Shown: positions 25,255 to 36,535, counted from the first letter of the stretch. The stretch: 64,000 bases of DNA from Lycorma delicatula (GCF_047948215.1 NC_134455.1:154672575-154736574), one strand, 5' to 3'. Made by a program: numbers and translations. The notes: generated from the sequence alone by a model not told the origin.

Positions 25255-25640
25255 ACTAACGAACTTTATCTTCCATCCCCAACTTGTTATACGCAACTGT
25301 TTGACTCTCTTCGTTGTGGAGAACGAGCGTTCATTAGTACATGTTGTTACCGGAAGACGCTGAAACTTGCAAGAGATAATGGATATTCGGCAAATATTCT
25401 TTATTGAAGCGATCTAATACTTCAATCACTTCTAGATCGCATTTTAAATTTAATGACTATCTCCTCGGACCAAATAAGATACTTCGCTTGGAGGACAGAT
25501 TCAGAACATTTATTACCATAATACATCGCTAAGATTTTAGTTCTCGCACTTTTCCAGAACTAGGTGAAACTGGCAAAAGAACTTGAAAACTTTCTGAAAA
25601 TTCTTGGAACGCCGTCTAGCTGCCTACGCATGCGTTTGGA
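25255..25640 (-). pseudogene. hAT transposase C-terminal fragment
   Basis: The minus strand reads EVIEVLDRFNKEYLPNIHYL and LQV near 25431-25366. After a frameshift it reads VTTCTNERSFSTTKRVKQLR near 25345-25290. This is the C-terminal dimerisation region of hAT transposases of the kind annotated as zinc-finger MYM-type 1-like: LD.C....PNI..LL..LATLPV(T/S)T...ERSFS.LKR+KT.+R. The ERSFS block is intact, but frameshifts and stops surround it. Upstream catalytic blocks are not readable; the SINE at 25735 lies on that side. Confidence 0.72.
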
Positions 25641-25734
25641 AGGCGATAAGCCACTGTTGCATTTTTGGCTTGCGGGAATATTAGTATTTATTAGTATTGC
25701 GTCAGAGTGAGCGCGATGATTACACGTAGGAGGA

Positions 25735-26031
25735 CCCACCGGGTTGATCTAGTGGTGAACGCGTCTTCCAAAATCAGCTGATTTGGAAGTCGAGAGTTCC
25801 AATGTTCAAGTCCTAGTAAAGTCAGTTTTATTTTTACACGGATTTGAATACTAAATCGTGGATATCGGTGTTGTTTGATGGTTAGGTTTCAATTAACCAC
25901 ACATCTCAGAAATGGTCGAACTGAGACAGTACAAGACTACAATTCATTTACACTCATATATATCATCCTCAGTCATCCTCTGAAGTATTACATGAACGGT
26001 AATTACCGGAGGCTAAACAGGAAAAAGAAAA
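25735..26031 (+). repeat. tRNA-derived SINE, copy 2 (longest)
   Basis: The head CCCACCGGGTTGATCTAGTG holds an A-box-like TGATCTAGTGG, and GTTCAAGTCC (25804-25813) is the B-box. The body matches copy 1 to its A-rich end (GGCTAAACAGGAAAAAGAAA). This is the only copy with both tRNA promoter boxes and the full body, about 297 bp. It sits within the hAT element, so it is the younger of the two insertions. Confidence 0.85.
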
Positions 26032-26245
26032 GGTATATACGAGGGAATTAATGGTTTGGAAGATGATTATGTACTGATTTATTTCAAATTATGTGAAAAT
26101 ACTTTTGAGATGTTATAGATTACGAAAATGTAAAATGCTAAAATTGTTTTGGGCCTAACTTACTATATTTCGCCCCTGAATATAAATTCTAATAATTTCG
26201 GCGGGGGCTATAGCCACCTTAGCCCCTCGCTTGCTACGTGCGTGT

Positions 26246-26919
26246 AGTAGTACAGTGGTATTAAGTTCAAAAGGTTCTGAATAGCGATGACTTGAAGCAA
26301 GTTTTATTCAGTCACTCGATATGTTCAAGTTCCGTATCATTCAATTTAATTTGATCAACGTAAGTATATTAATTTGTACGCATTATAATATAAATTAATC
26401 TATGCTCGGAAATACTCTTAATTTTATATAAATTAATAATTATATTCAATGTCTCCTGAAATAATTTAGATTCTACTATTGGAGAACCGGCCCTGTTTTC
26501 TGCTATACCGTGAAATAAGTCAGTTACTATCAGGAAATTTCGATTTTATTCATTTTTTTTTTAACCTGAAAAAACAAATGGTTCCAAAAAGATCTTCCAC
26601 TACTTTCCGAGGAATTTTTGTAACCTAAAAAATTGGAGTCGAGGTTTTATCGATTTTGTTTTACTTTAATTTTTAAATTGAGAATAAAAAATAAAACTTG
26701 AAAACAAAAACTTGAGGGAAGTTAATTCGAAGAAAATTGATAAAAGTAAAGTAAAAAAAACTAAGTTGAAAAAATTTAACTTTAAAAAAGAACAATATTA
26801 AATCGTTTTAACTAGGAATAACTTAATTACTTAATGAACAGTCTCTTAAGATCACGACTGGCTTTGACAAAAAATGAATCGATCTTTGAAGAATATTCGT
26901 TTTTTCCCTAGTAAATCTC
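26246..26919. other. Unassigned AT-rich sequence
   Basis: No feature can be supported between the hAT end and the next Helitron-like fragment. Confidence 0.45.
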
Positions 26920-27270
26920 TTTATATAAGACTAGCGTTTCCTCGTCACGGCTTTGTCAGCGATATCAATGTGGCTTCACTCACAAAATTTTTTTAATAGC
27001 AGTTATTTATTTCAAATATGTGTGCTGCTAGCATCCTCCGTTGCGGCTTCGACCGCGCCATATTGTTTCTTCGACCTCCAGTCGCGATCAGGGGATATTC
27101 AGCCGGTCATGACTAGTTCACTCGCCCTTCCGGTCTAGCCAGAGAATGAAGCTAGTGTAGCCGAACGTATTGAGGCAACAGGTCTAGCCAGAGAGCTCTG
27201 CTCCTTGGATCCCGCTGTGTTCATTAAACTCATGCTGATGAGAATAATAATGATAAAAAAAAATTAAAAC
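26920..27270. repeat. Helitron-like fragment cluster
   Basis: 26920-26995 repeats the 25121-25200 fragment (TCTCTTTATATAAGACTAGC and the GC-rich core with GTCAGCGATATCAATGTGGC). 27031-27075 has another core (AGCATCCTCCGTTGCGGCTT), matching 41640. Then 27115-27215 carries GGTCTAGCCAGAGA twice (27140 and 27181). Finally GATCCCGCTGTGTTCATTAA, read inverted, matches the tail of the 15308 Helitron (AACACAGCGGAGATCCA). This looks like several worn Helitron ends jammed together in both orientations. The 61-codon frame 26953-27138 crosses these repeats and is not a gene. Confidence 0.5.
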
Positions 27271-27339
27271 CTGTTCAATTTATAAAAATATTAGTGTATT
27301 GTAATTTCTTCATAGCAACAGTTTAGTAAGTACAAGATC

Positions 27340-28260
27340 TGAAACTTTGAATGATATAAGAATGTGGGTTTCAAAACAGTCGGCCATCTTGAAAATTTTA
27401 GTTAAAACTGGATACTCGTACGAAGTACGAGTAAAAATGTATTTTGCCTGGTTCTTAGCGTTAGCCGACAAACACCACTAGGAGGAGGCCGAAGATCGTT
27501 TTTCTTCTTTTTTACTAATTTTTTACTTACTTTTATTTTATGTTTTTTAGTCAAGTAACCGAAGGCAAGTGCAACCAATCCCGTCGCACATGCAGTAATA
27601 GTGGCCGAGTTGGTTGAGTCGCAGCGTCGTACACTAACGCACCCCTTTAAATATTTCTGAAGATAAATTTCAAACCCAAATCGAGTGAATAGTCAGAAAT
27701 AGTATAGAACAGTATAGTATAGTATAGTATAGTATAGTATAGTATAGTATAGTATAGTATAGTATAGTTTAGTATAGTCAGAAATCGGAAAAACTAGAAA
27801 TAATTGCTCAAAAATTTTACCTTTCTTCATTATTCCTTTCAAGGTCGAATTTAGAAAAACCTATCAACTGGTTTTTGGATATTTATAAAATTACACATAC
27901 CAAAAATGAAGTTGATATCTTCATTTGTTTATCAAGAAATTAAAAAAATTGCCAGCTTTCAAAAAAATGCAAAATCCATTTTAACCCTTTAAACTAGGAA
28001 TTTCAAAAAATCTAGACATTAGTTTTTAGATATTTACATCAACATTACACACACCAAAAATCAATTTCATTTGTTACCGAGAAATTAAAAAAATAGTAAA
28101 TTTTATTCTAACTCAATTTTAACCCTTTAAACTCGGAATTTCAAAAATCCTTTCTTGGTATTACTTACACCGTAAGAAGATGAGTAAAAATTTTCATCAA
28201 TTAGTAGTTTTTGGTGGGCGCTTAAGAATTAATCAGTCAGTCAGTGCATGTTATTTCATA
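27340..28260 (+). repeat. Complex dispersed repeat with tRNA-like box, microsatellite and tandem units
   Basis: The parts in order are as follows. A hairpin TACTCGTAC/GTACGAGTA lies at 27413-27433. A tRNA-like A-box phrase, TGGCCGAGTTGGTTGAGTCG, begins near 27602. A (AGTAT)n 5-bp microsatellite spans 27711-27778. Two tandem units of about 150 bp follow (27842-27992 and 27993-28142), each ending TTTTAACCCTTTAAACT.GGA. A third unit begins and fades. The 5-bp run appears to have grown out of the repeat's own AGTATAG motif. No coding potential is seen, and the class is unknown. Confidence 0.6.
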
Positions 28261-31060
28261 TACATAGATTATGGGTTTCCAAATATGTTAAGCAGCTAAG
28301 TTCAACGCTTACAAATATTATTCTTAGATCAGCTAAATTGCGAGTTACACAACTTTACTAATACTGATATACTAACCATAATCGTGTTATAATACTATTA
28401 TTTCATATTCACATATTTAATCATATATTAAATATAAAAATTTAATACCAAATATAATTTTAAAATGTTTAATAAAAGTCGTTCTTTCAAATTTAAAATT
28501 TTACGTTAACTGACTTAATGTAAAATATTAATATTTTGCTATACGAAGGAGTATATACCGAAACGTATTAAAACTTCTCTCACAACTAAATTAAATTTAA
28601 CGAACTTATTAATTTTTTTTATTCCGTGCAGTCGGAAAAAATATAATATAACAAATACATTATATTATACATTAAAATCTGAGATCACTTAATGTAAAAT
28701 TGAAAAATTTCAAAAAATTTGTTAGGCTATTGATTCGGACGGTAGGACCGCTTCAAAAATTCCTTTTCATTTTCATATCAAATATTGATAAGAGAAAGAG
28801 AACGTGTAGTTTCCAAGGTATACACATTTTGCGTCATATCCAAAAGTAAAAAAAAACCTTAATCTTCACCGTCATTGCCATGTAAGCAGTATATCTATAC
28901 ATAAATATTTTTCGAAAAATGAAGTTTTTTTTAATTGTGCATTTATCACAACCGATTTATATCAGTTACTCTAAAAATTATGTATTTTAATAAATTAAAA
29001 TATTCATATTCGAAAAATGTGAAGAGATATTTTTTTAAACTAATTCTAATTTAAAGTTTTAGATTACAGTACATCTGTATAAATTTTGAATTTATTGCAT
29101 GCAGAAGTAGGAGGAATTAGAACAATCGTTCCAGTAAATTTGACAATTCAGAACAGATAGATACAAAAGCACTTAAATAATTCAAACCATTACATATAAA
29201 AAAAGAACGGCTCATTAACTTCATGATCATTTTATCATAAACTGATCATATTATGATCAGTTTATCATTTTATGATAAACTTAAATAAAACAAGACACAA
29301 TGCAATACATTCTATTATAACTTTCTCACACTTAATCTATTAAAATAAATAAGAACTCGTTATGATAAAATCTGGATAATGTGATTGCTGTTGTATTACT
29401 TTTATTAATTTAGCAAAAGGGTTGGATGATTTTGAATTTTTTTTTACAATGAAAGTAAAGACCAGATCAATAAGTGCATTCAATGTTTAAACCATAAGAG
29501 GGCTTAATAAGGAGGAGCTGTAGCTTATAGTCGTAAATCATTCAACATGATTGTCAACTCATACCTTCTCTTTTTTCTTAAACCCCCAAAGCACGCAGGC
29601 ACGCGCACAGACCACATACCGTATGCCGATTTTGACACTTATGCAATCTGTCTGAGCTGACGAGATTAGACATTTTATAATTAAATCCTAATCGATCGTC
29701 ACTTCCGACTAAACTAAGCTAAGTATAATTCCGAATAACACCACATATAATTAGTGTTTCTGAGATTTTAGGTTTCTCGTTTTGAACGCTTGAGTTTCAA
29801 TAAGTGCAAATGTGGAACTTAAATTACAATGTAACGAAGAGTACTGACTACAGCTAACAAAATTTCACAGAAAGAAGTTGGTGAAAGGATATGATTACAA
29901 AAATGAGAAAGAGAAAGCATTTACTTTTGTTTTATTAAATGAAAAAGAAATAGATTCTACTAAAATTTAAGGAATTATTTTGATGCTATCATTGATTTAA
30001 AAAAAAAAAATATTCAAAAAGACAACAAACCAAATCCCATGGCGCAGTACTAACATCTTAGGCAGCCTTTTATTAATAAGAACACGATCAAGATCAGCAT
30101 TTTTCATATGGAACAACCCCACACTATATTTCCAAGAACAAGCTTTAATCTATCGTTATAAATCAGTCATCTTAAAGGAAAAAAAATAAAGGAAATCGCT
30201 TTATAAAAATCAACCGTACAACCTCGCGTTTTTAGCGACTGGAACTACAAGGAATAAAAATTTCTTCATAATACCTTCACAAAGCAAAATTAATTATACC
30301 AGAAACCTACGATGCAATACTCAAAATCCTGAAAAACTACTGTAAAAAGATAAAATATAACATTCATTTATAATAATTAACATATTAATTTCTTGAAAAA
30401 TCTTTACAATTAATCAGTTCATGAAATTTTGGGTTTTCGCTACATAAAATAATCCTGGAATAATAATCTTACCGTAAAACATGTTTAAATTAAAAAAAAA
30501 AAAATACAAAACCAAAAAAGTAACCAAAAATATAAATTATTCTAACACGCATTGTCATGTTACCAGAAGTAAAATTATTTGTTTATTTATGATAACCACA
30601 TATTTTAAATCATTCATTATTTTTTCTTTTAATATCTTTTTTTTTTGTTACGTTGTTAAATGTTAAGGTAAGACGTAACAGCAACTGAAATTATATTTCT
30701 AACAGTATATTACTTTTTTTCACGTAAAAAAGTGCGTAGACACGAAACAGAATAATAACAGAGAGTAACACTAAGTATATTTTAAAATATATTAAGTGAA
30801 CAATATAACAGTAATTTTTTTTAACGCCCTCCCATCTTGAACATCTCCCTAGACCAAGAAACAAGTACCCGACTTATAAGCGAGCAAGGGTACAATAGAA
30901 CAGTCTCAATTAAAACCTTCGTTTACTGCACACTATGAAATGAGACTGTGTAAGGATAATTCAAGTTGAATGAAAATATAAATATTCTAAATAAATAGAA
31001 ATTGCTGCAACAAGCCTCAATATGTTTGTCTAAAGAAAAAAAAACACAATTTAAACGAAA
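28261..31060. other. Unassigned AT-rich sequence
   Basis: Apart from the 25-bp palindrome at 29239 I see nothing I can support. Open frames such as 30481-30666 are Lys/Phe-rich and typical of chance. Confidence 0.45.
29239..29263. repeat. 25-bp perfect palindrome
   Basis: AAACTGATCATA, one T, then TATGATCAGTTT. A further TTTATCAT/ATGATAAA pairing on both sides extends the inverted symmetry with mismatches to about 29229-29280. Confidence 0.85.
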
Positions 31061-31066
31061 AAAACA

Positions 31067-31075
31067 AAAAGGTAA

Positions 31076-31116
<41 letters not shown>

Positions 31117-31133
31117 TTTTATATATATCAAAG

Positions 31134-31189
<56 letters not shown>

Positions 31190-31195
31190 AAAGCT
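31067..31195. repeat. Two consecutive palindromic (TA)n microsatellites
   Basis: The first unit has AAAAGGTAAATA (31067-31078), a (TA)n core and TATTTACCTTTT (to 31120). The second has AGCTTTTAT (31132-31140), a (TA)n core and ATAAAAGCT (31187-31195). Both have unique flanks that pair as inverted repeats, as at 12736-12771. Confidence 0.85.
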
Positions 31196-33020
31196 GGCAA
31201 AGTATTGCATGACTTTCAATAAAAAAAAGCATGACTTTCAAAATAAAAAGATCTGGAGCCAAAAAACAGAATATATATTTTGTAGAGCTGGGAAATAAAT
31301 TTTAAGAAAAACTTTTCTAAAAATATTCATATATAGATTACGCTTAACAAATCTCCTTAAATTAAGTTTCTTTAAATCTAACACACCTCCTTCAAAAAAA
31401 GAATGAAATAAGAAAGAAAATTTCCAAGGACCTTTTCTGAATTTTAGGTTCGCGTTCTATAATTAAAATTTCTTTTACATTTCTTCATAGCTCTATATAT
31501 AAACTCTCAAAGAATTCTTAAAAAAATATTTAAACAGAAGGGAGACAGAGTAAAATAAAAAAAAAAATTCTGAATGATTTATACGAATATATGCATAGTA
31601 GTAACAAATTTTCTTTAATAAAGTTTTCTTTAAAATACCTCTGAAGAAATCGAAATTGGTTTTTAGATTACAGTAAAATATGGCGATAACCTTCAAGGAA
31701 TTTTGAAAATAATAATATGATTGATGCTCCATAAAAAAAAATACTTGAGCCAAATTTGAAGAAAATCTGTTTCGAAAATCATGAGATATAAATCGCCGAA
31801 GCCTTGCAACATACATACGTGCGCACAATCATCATCATGCATATATATTTTTGGCTAGATTAACTAAATGGACCCTAAAACGTAATGATTTTCAAAACTG
31901 GATACCCCATTTTTGACATGATCACCATACTTTTCCTTTTAATATAGCTATTCTAGCTACATAATCGCTGCAAAAGTAAAATCATTGTCAGTACCCTTCC
32001 ACCAGAGAATATCACGATCCCACGAAACACGACTCGTGCCTAGGATAATAGTTTATTTATTTGTACAGACAACAGGCTTACGTTCACTTAAATTAAAACT
32101 GAAAAATAGAAATACAGCCAACTAAAAATAGAAAATACTGTAAAATGTTGTGGAGTGAAAAAAAAAACAGGCATAGATATTAATTTTTAACTACTGTAAG
32201 AAACTCAATTACGTCGCAGTTTGTTTTATGCGAGGGAAGAAAAAAAATTGTTTCTTTCTTATATGGATAACTCTAAAAATAAGGGTTTTATTTTAAAAAT
32301 TTCAAGATACCTTTTTAAAATTAAAAAGTGTCTGTAAAGTCGTCTGACTTTAATTTATTTTATGTACAACAAAAACTGACGTTTAGAAATACCCCAACCC
32401 TTTTGATCTCCTTTCAAAAAATCTTATTTCAATTTCTATTTTTTCGATTCACTTGAAAATAAAAACCTACCCAAAAATTTCTTATAAAATATTAATTAAC
32501 TAAGTTTGAAGTTTGCCTTAATTTGATTCTTATTCCACTTTTCTCCGACAAAAAAAGAAGTTATAACCAAAAGTTTTAAAGGTGTATATTCCACTTTTAA
32601 AAACCAAATTAAAGAAATATTTATAAGCTTTTTAAAGCTCCCTTCACTCTTTCTCTTATACCTTATTTTAAGAACTATTTCCCCCCAAAAATCCCTCTTT
32701 TCCCTCTCATAAAACTACCGGCGCTAACGATTGGGAAGTGGATTTATTAATTTCTTAAGTGTAGCAAAAAATGAACGGTCATACCAATTTTTATCGCTCT
32801 TTTACTTTTTCCTTTATTATCTTTAGTAGACGACTACCAGAATACACAAAATCATGTTAGCCAAATAAACACAGGTAAAAAAATGCTTTATCCTGGAAGG
32901 GCAGATGTGAAACATCTTATGACTCTGTTAGATTCTCTAACCTATAGCTCGATCACAATACTTCACCTTTTAATCAATGGAGTAGGCCTCGTTTGATTAT
33001 TATAAATTTAAAAAGTTAAA
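31196..33020. other. Unassigned AT-rich sequence
   Basis: No element end, RNA gene or credible coding block is visible. The 111-codon minus frame 31828-31493 is Phe/Tyr-rich and unassigned. Confidence 0.45.
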
Positions 33021-33082
33021 ATATTAAAAGTTAATGTTAAATACTTTTAATATTAAAAGTATTTAACATTAACTTTTAATAT
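33021..33082. repeat. 62-bp perfect palindrome
   Basis: The 31 bases 33021-33051 are exactly the reverse complement of 33052-33082, with no spacer. The arms (ATATTAAAAGTTAATGTTAA...) are AT-rich but not a simple repeat. The palindrome lies about 50 bp left of a family A copy. Confidence 0.95.
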
Positions 33083-33132
33083 ATATATAAGTTAATATAT
33101 TTTAGAAGGTTAAAATATTCTCTATATAATTT

Positions 33133-33665
33133 TTACTTCCTTGTACAAGGTAAAGGAAGTATTGCGATCGTGAAAAATTTACTCTTTTTACCCTTTTGAT
33201 TGCAATCGACTAGACTAAAAGCGTCCAAAAAAGACCAGAATCCAAATTCTTTGGATTCTGGGCTTTTTTTCCTTAACTGCAGTAATAAGCCCTCATTGAG
33301 AGCTTTTCAACCATATATCATAAGTGGTACTTATTTTCAATGGTTCCAAAATTATAGACAAATAAAATCTTAATTAATGAAATATTTGTATCTTACAAGG
33401 GGAAGGCACATCGGTTCGAATTAAATTTCATCTTTTTTTTTAACTTTTTTTTTAATATAAATATATTGCTTTATTAACCTCTGATTGTAAAAACAATTTT
33501 ACAATAAAGAATAATTCAATGACAATTAAAAAAAAAAAATAAAAAAATATCAGAAGTTACTAATAATTTAAAAATTTATGTACTTTTAATTTAAAAAAAA
33601 TTTATATATGTAATTTAATTGGCGTACAAGGAAGTCATATGGTGTTCACATCAGATTTTTTGTAA
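33133..33665 (+). mobile_element. Family A repeat, copy 2 (uninterrupted)
   Basis: It begins ACTTCCTTGTAC (about 33136-33147), followed by AAGGTAAAGGAAGTATTGCG, so the left tip folds on itself. The right end has GTACAAGGAAGT (about 33626-33637), the exact reverse complement of the left tip, giving 12-bp inverted ends about 500 bp apart. The tail CACATCAGATTTTTT follows. An internal hairpin around 33226-33270 pairs CCAGAATCCAAATTC with GGATTCTGG. There is no coding capacity. Shared ends with 1051-3490 show it is dispersed. I read it as a non-autonomous DNA element or foldback of unknown class. Confidence 0.65.
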
Positions 33666-34051
33666 ATATAGAACAATCTTTACAACTTGCTCTGCTAGAT
33701 ATCTAATTTACGTCATAGATGAAGCCATAATAAAAATTTAATGTTTGAAAATTATAACTTTAGTTTGGAAAGTCGAAAATATGTTTGCATGAAAAAGAAG
33801 AGCTGATATTTCATAGTATATTTTTTTATGACTTTTATTGTGCCCGTACGAATTTCAGCCAGATCGGCCAGCAAAAAATAACTACGGCGAATCACAGATG
33901 TGAACCTCTTTTAAGGATTTTTTTAACTCTAATTTTTTCCACTTATTTTGGACTTAAGTGAAAAGGATTTGGCTAAATTTTTATACGTGAATGTCTTTTC
34001 TGACGCAAACCTACTAAAGGAAATAAATTATGAAAAAATACGCAATATAAT

Positions 34052-34526
34052 CGTCCCAGACGATTTTCTTGTAAAATACGCACAATACAAAAAATGACCT
34101 CAACAAAAGTTACTCAAATTGAAGGGAAACATCTCATGGTGCCCTTTTAATTGACCTTGAATTTCAACTTATTTCAAGGTTAACACGATTTTTTCAAATG
34201 GAATGACCTACTTTTCACCCCACCAACGAAATTAGTAGAAAATTTTACTTTGGAATATGTGGTCAAATAACACTATCTCTGATGGTTAGCCGTATGGCCA
34301 TCAAAAAATTTCCAAGGTCATATGAGTGACCATTTATTTCAATGTAAAGTTTTCTGCTCTTTTCATTGGCAAGGTCAAAAATAAGTCATTCCATTTTTAA
34401 AAAAAAATCATGTTAAGCTTGAAATAAGGTAAAATACATGGTCACCATTCGATGTCCCCGTAAGTAACTTTCGTTTAGGCCATTTTTTTGTATCATGCGT
34501 AGTTTACGACAAAATCACTTGGGGAA
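34052..34526. mobile_element. Foldback element with arms of about 230 bp
   Basis: The left arm (from GTCCCAGACGATTTTCTTGT, about 34053) matches the reverse complement of the right arm (ending CACTTGGGG, about 34524) nearly to the centre. Shared phrases, left against inverted right, are TACGC.C.ATACAAAAAA, ATG.CCT.AAC.AAAGTTACT, CTTATTTCAAG.TTAACA, GATTTTTTCAAATGGAATGA and ATGGTTAGCCGTATGGCCAT. The arms are clearly diverged, with several indels, so the element is old. It has no coding region. It lies just right of family A copy 2. Confidence 0.7.
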
Positions 34527-35717
34527 ATTAAAATGAAACATATATATATATATTAATGAATTTTTATGACATATTTTAATTATACATATCAATATTATCA
34601 AAAAAATAAATTAATAAAGGAATTATAAAAATAAGTAATGCAATGAAGATAATGTATATCTTATATTATTTATAATTACTAACTTTCGAACTAAAAAATG
34701 AACATTAACACAAAAAAAATTTAATTTTGTTTTAATACACTTTAACATTAAAGAATAAGTAAATAAAATACTTCGAACATGTTCTAATTATTACGACGAA
34801 CTTACTGAAAGAAAATGCTAAACATTTACAGAAAGATATCTTCGTACGTAATATTTATTTATTTATTTTTTTGTTAATTAAGTTCATATTTATTAATCAT
34901 GCCGGGAAAAGTGTTAAAAAGTGTATCAACCAAAAATAATTGAAGAATCCTGTGTAACAGAAATACTTGTAATCATTTTATAATTTTAAAAAAATTAAGT
35001 TTTAAAGGTGTGTGTATATCTGCAATTACGACATGACGATAAGCGTCATAATTAAAATATGAACGTTATGTAAAAGAAAAAAATGCATAACAGTATAAAT
35101 ATAGAGCATCAGTCCGTAAGAATATGTATGCATCTGTATCGTGCATCAGTATATGAGAGTGTAGGTATTTGTGAGTGTGTGTGCGCGCGAACATTTGCAT
35201 CTTAATTAAACCTTGCCTCAAGAAACCGTGCATCAGATATACTCGTAAATATGAATTCAGAATGTACGAGTAATAACTGTAATTTAGGCTTACTCTGTAA
35301 CTCCCACGTACAAGTGCAATTATTGCTTTTCGCGTATAATAATGTTCTGTAAGCTATCACTTGTCTGGCGCCATGGCATGCCGATGATAAGCGATTAAAA
35401 ATCTTGTAGAATTTTTTTTATTGATGTTTAATAACGATAACATCATTGATAATGCTTCACAGCATTATTCAGTTAAATGAAAGAAAGTATTTCAATCAAT
35501 GTTTTCGTGTCACTCAGTATGTACGATACAGTTTATAGTTCATTTCTATAACAGTTTGTCGAGTGTTTTTTCATTAATTTTAATTACTCTATGTTTTTCT
35601 CTCAATAAGGTATCAATAATTAGTGATTTTTCCGTGAAACATACACCGCGAAAATTTTTAGGTATCTCCAAAAAATAAAAATCAGCAACGTATATATAAT
35701 ATTAAAATAAGATAGCC
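34527..35717. other. Unassigned AT-rich sequence
   Basis: I see no supported feature. A TG-rich patch lies near 35170-35195. Confidence 0.45.
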
Positions 35718-36160
35718 CTGAAGCTACAAGCGTTAACGAAATAACAATTTTTAATATACTAAAGAAATACAAAATTGACGGTAAACATGTTACCCTTACA
35801 AAGACTCGAAAGCGTGTGGAAACGATTGAAAAATTGGATGATCTTACTAAAACCGTTATCAGAAAAAAGTTCATTCGTTTTATACAATAACGGGCTTCGT
35901 AAATTGAACAGAATATTAAATGCCATGAATACTGATTCTGAACTGCCAATTTTTCTAGAAGTACATTACATCGAGTTTTAAAATCAACGAATTTTCGTTT
36001 CATGACCAGATAAAATAATTCTTTATTGATTGAATGCGATGATATTATTTCACGGCGTAGGGAATATTTAAGAGAAGTTAAGCAATTTCATGAAGAGGAT
36101 AAGACAATTTATTATCTAGATGAAATTGGGTTAAAATTGTTTGCAAGATCGCAATTTTGA
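35718..36160 (+). pseudogene. DDE_3-type transposase, N-terminal half
   Basis: The frame reads ATSVNEITIFNILKKYKIDG, KHVTLTKTRKRVETIEKLDD and LTKTVIRKKFIRFIQ, then a stop near 35890. After frameshifts come NFSRSTLHRVLKSTNFRF, LIECDDIISRRREYLREVKQ and FHEEDKTIYYLDEIGL (about 36095-36135), where YLDE carries the first catalytic Asp. These are the helix-turn-helix and first catalytic blocks of the family whose C-terminal half is at 6247-7040: TRKRV...EKLDDFDK..IR.K......LP.FSR.TL.RVLK..NF.....R...LIE..DI...R..YLR.I+.....+.I.YLDETW. Similarity ends near 36140; what follows to 36330 is something else. It is dead, with several stops and frameshifts. Confidence 0.8.
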
Positions 36161-36535
36161 CCTACCGTACCAAAGTATCCAAAATTACTTGTAAATCACG
36201 TACGAACATACGATCCCCAGCCACCATTCTGTTTCTGGGCTCTAATTAACAGCACAAGCTGGCCCACGTATTTGGGTGCACGTATAGTAGTATAAAAGAA
36301 CAAGTAAACCAGCTGCCTATCGGCCAAGATTTAAGACACTACACAACTGGAGACTTCCAAAATATCATACAAATAAAAATATGATAATAAAGATTTAACA
36401 TTAAATAGCTCTAAAAGAGCTTTTTAAATCAATTAAAATCAATGCAACTAATTATGACTGAAAATGAAAGTATATAATTGTACTGTATATACAGTCAGTC
36501 ATCAATGTTAATATGTATAATGTGCTGTATACCTA
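36161..36535. other. Unassigned sequence before the mariner element
   Basis: 36165-36330 is GC-richer, and one plus frame reads VNHVRTYDPQPPFCFWALIN. I cannot assign it, and it does not continue the upstream transposase. The TA at 36534-36535 is the left target dinucleotide of the mariner. Confidence 0.4.

Larger units (their letters stand above)
24563..26245 (-). mobile_element. Decayed hAT element with a nested SINE
   Basis: The window-left end (CAGACACATAACTAGGATTT, 24563) and the window-right end, read inverted (CACGCACGTAGCAAGCGAGG, ending at 26245), share a loose CAC.TA.C.AG core. Both are followed by G-rich and C-rich blocks (CGGGAGCGAGTAAGGGGGCT; AGCCCC...GGGGGCTATAGCC), as in insect hAT elements whose ends read CAGTGGCGTA(A/G)C. 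Between them the minus strand encodes a hAT transposase C-terminus (25640-25255). A tRNA-derived SINE (25735-26031), a Helitron-like fragment (25121-25200) and the second unit of a direct duplication (24890-25110) are also inside. The ends are too worn to name a target duplication with confidence. Confidence 0.5.

Noticed and set aside
27711..27778. Telomere-like or CRISPR-like array
   Set aside because: It is a plain 5-bp microsatellite with no spacers, and neither TTAGG nor another telomere unit.
31002..31190. Ile/Tyr repeat protein
   Set aside because: It is the translation of a (TA)n microsatellite.
36165..36330. Continuation of the transposase at 35718-36160
   Set aside because: The translated blocks do not match the family's next conserved region, so I left the piece unassigned.
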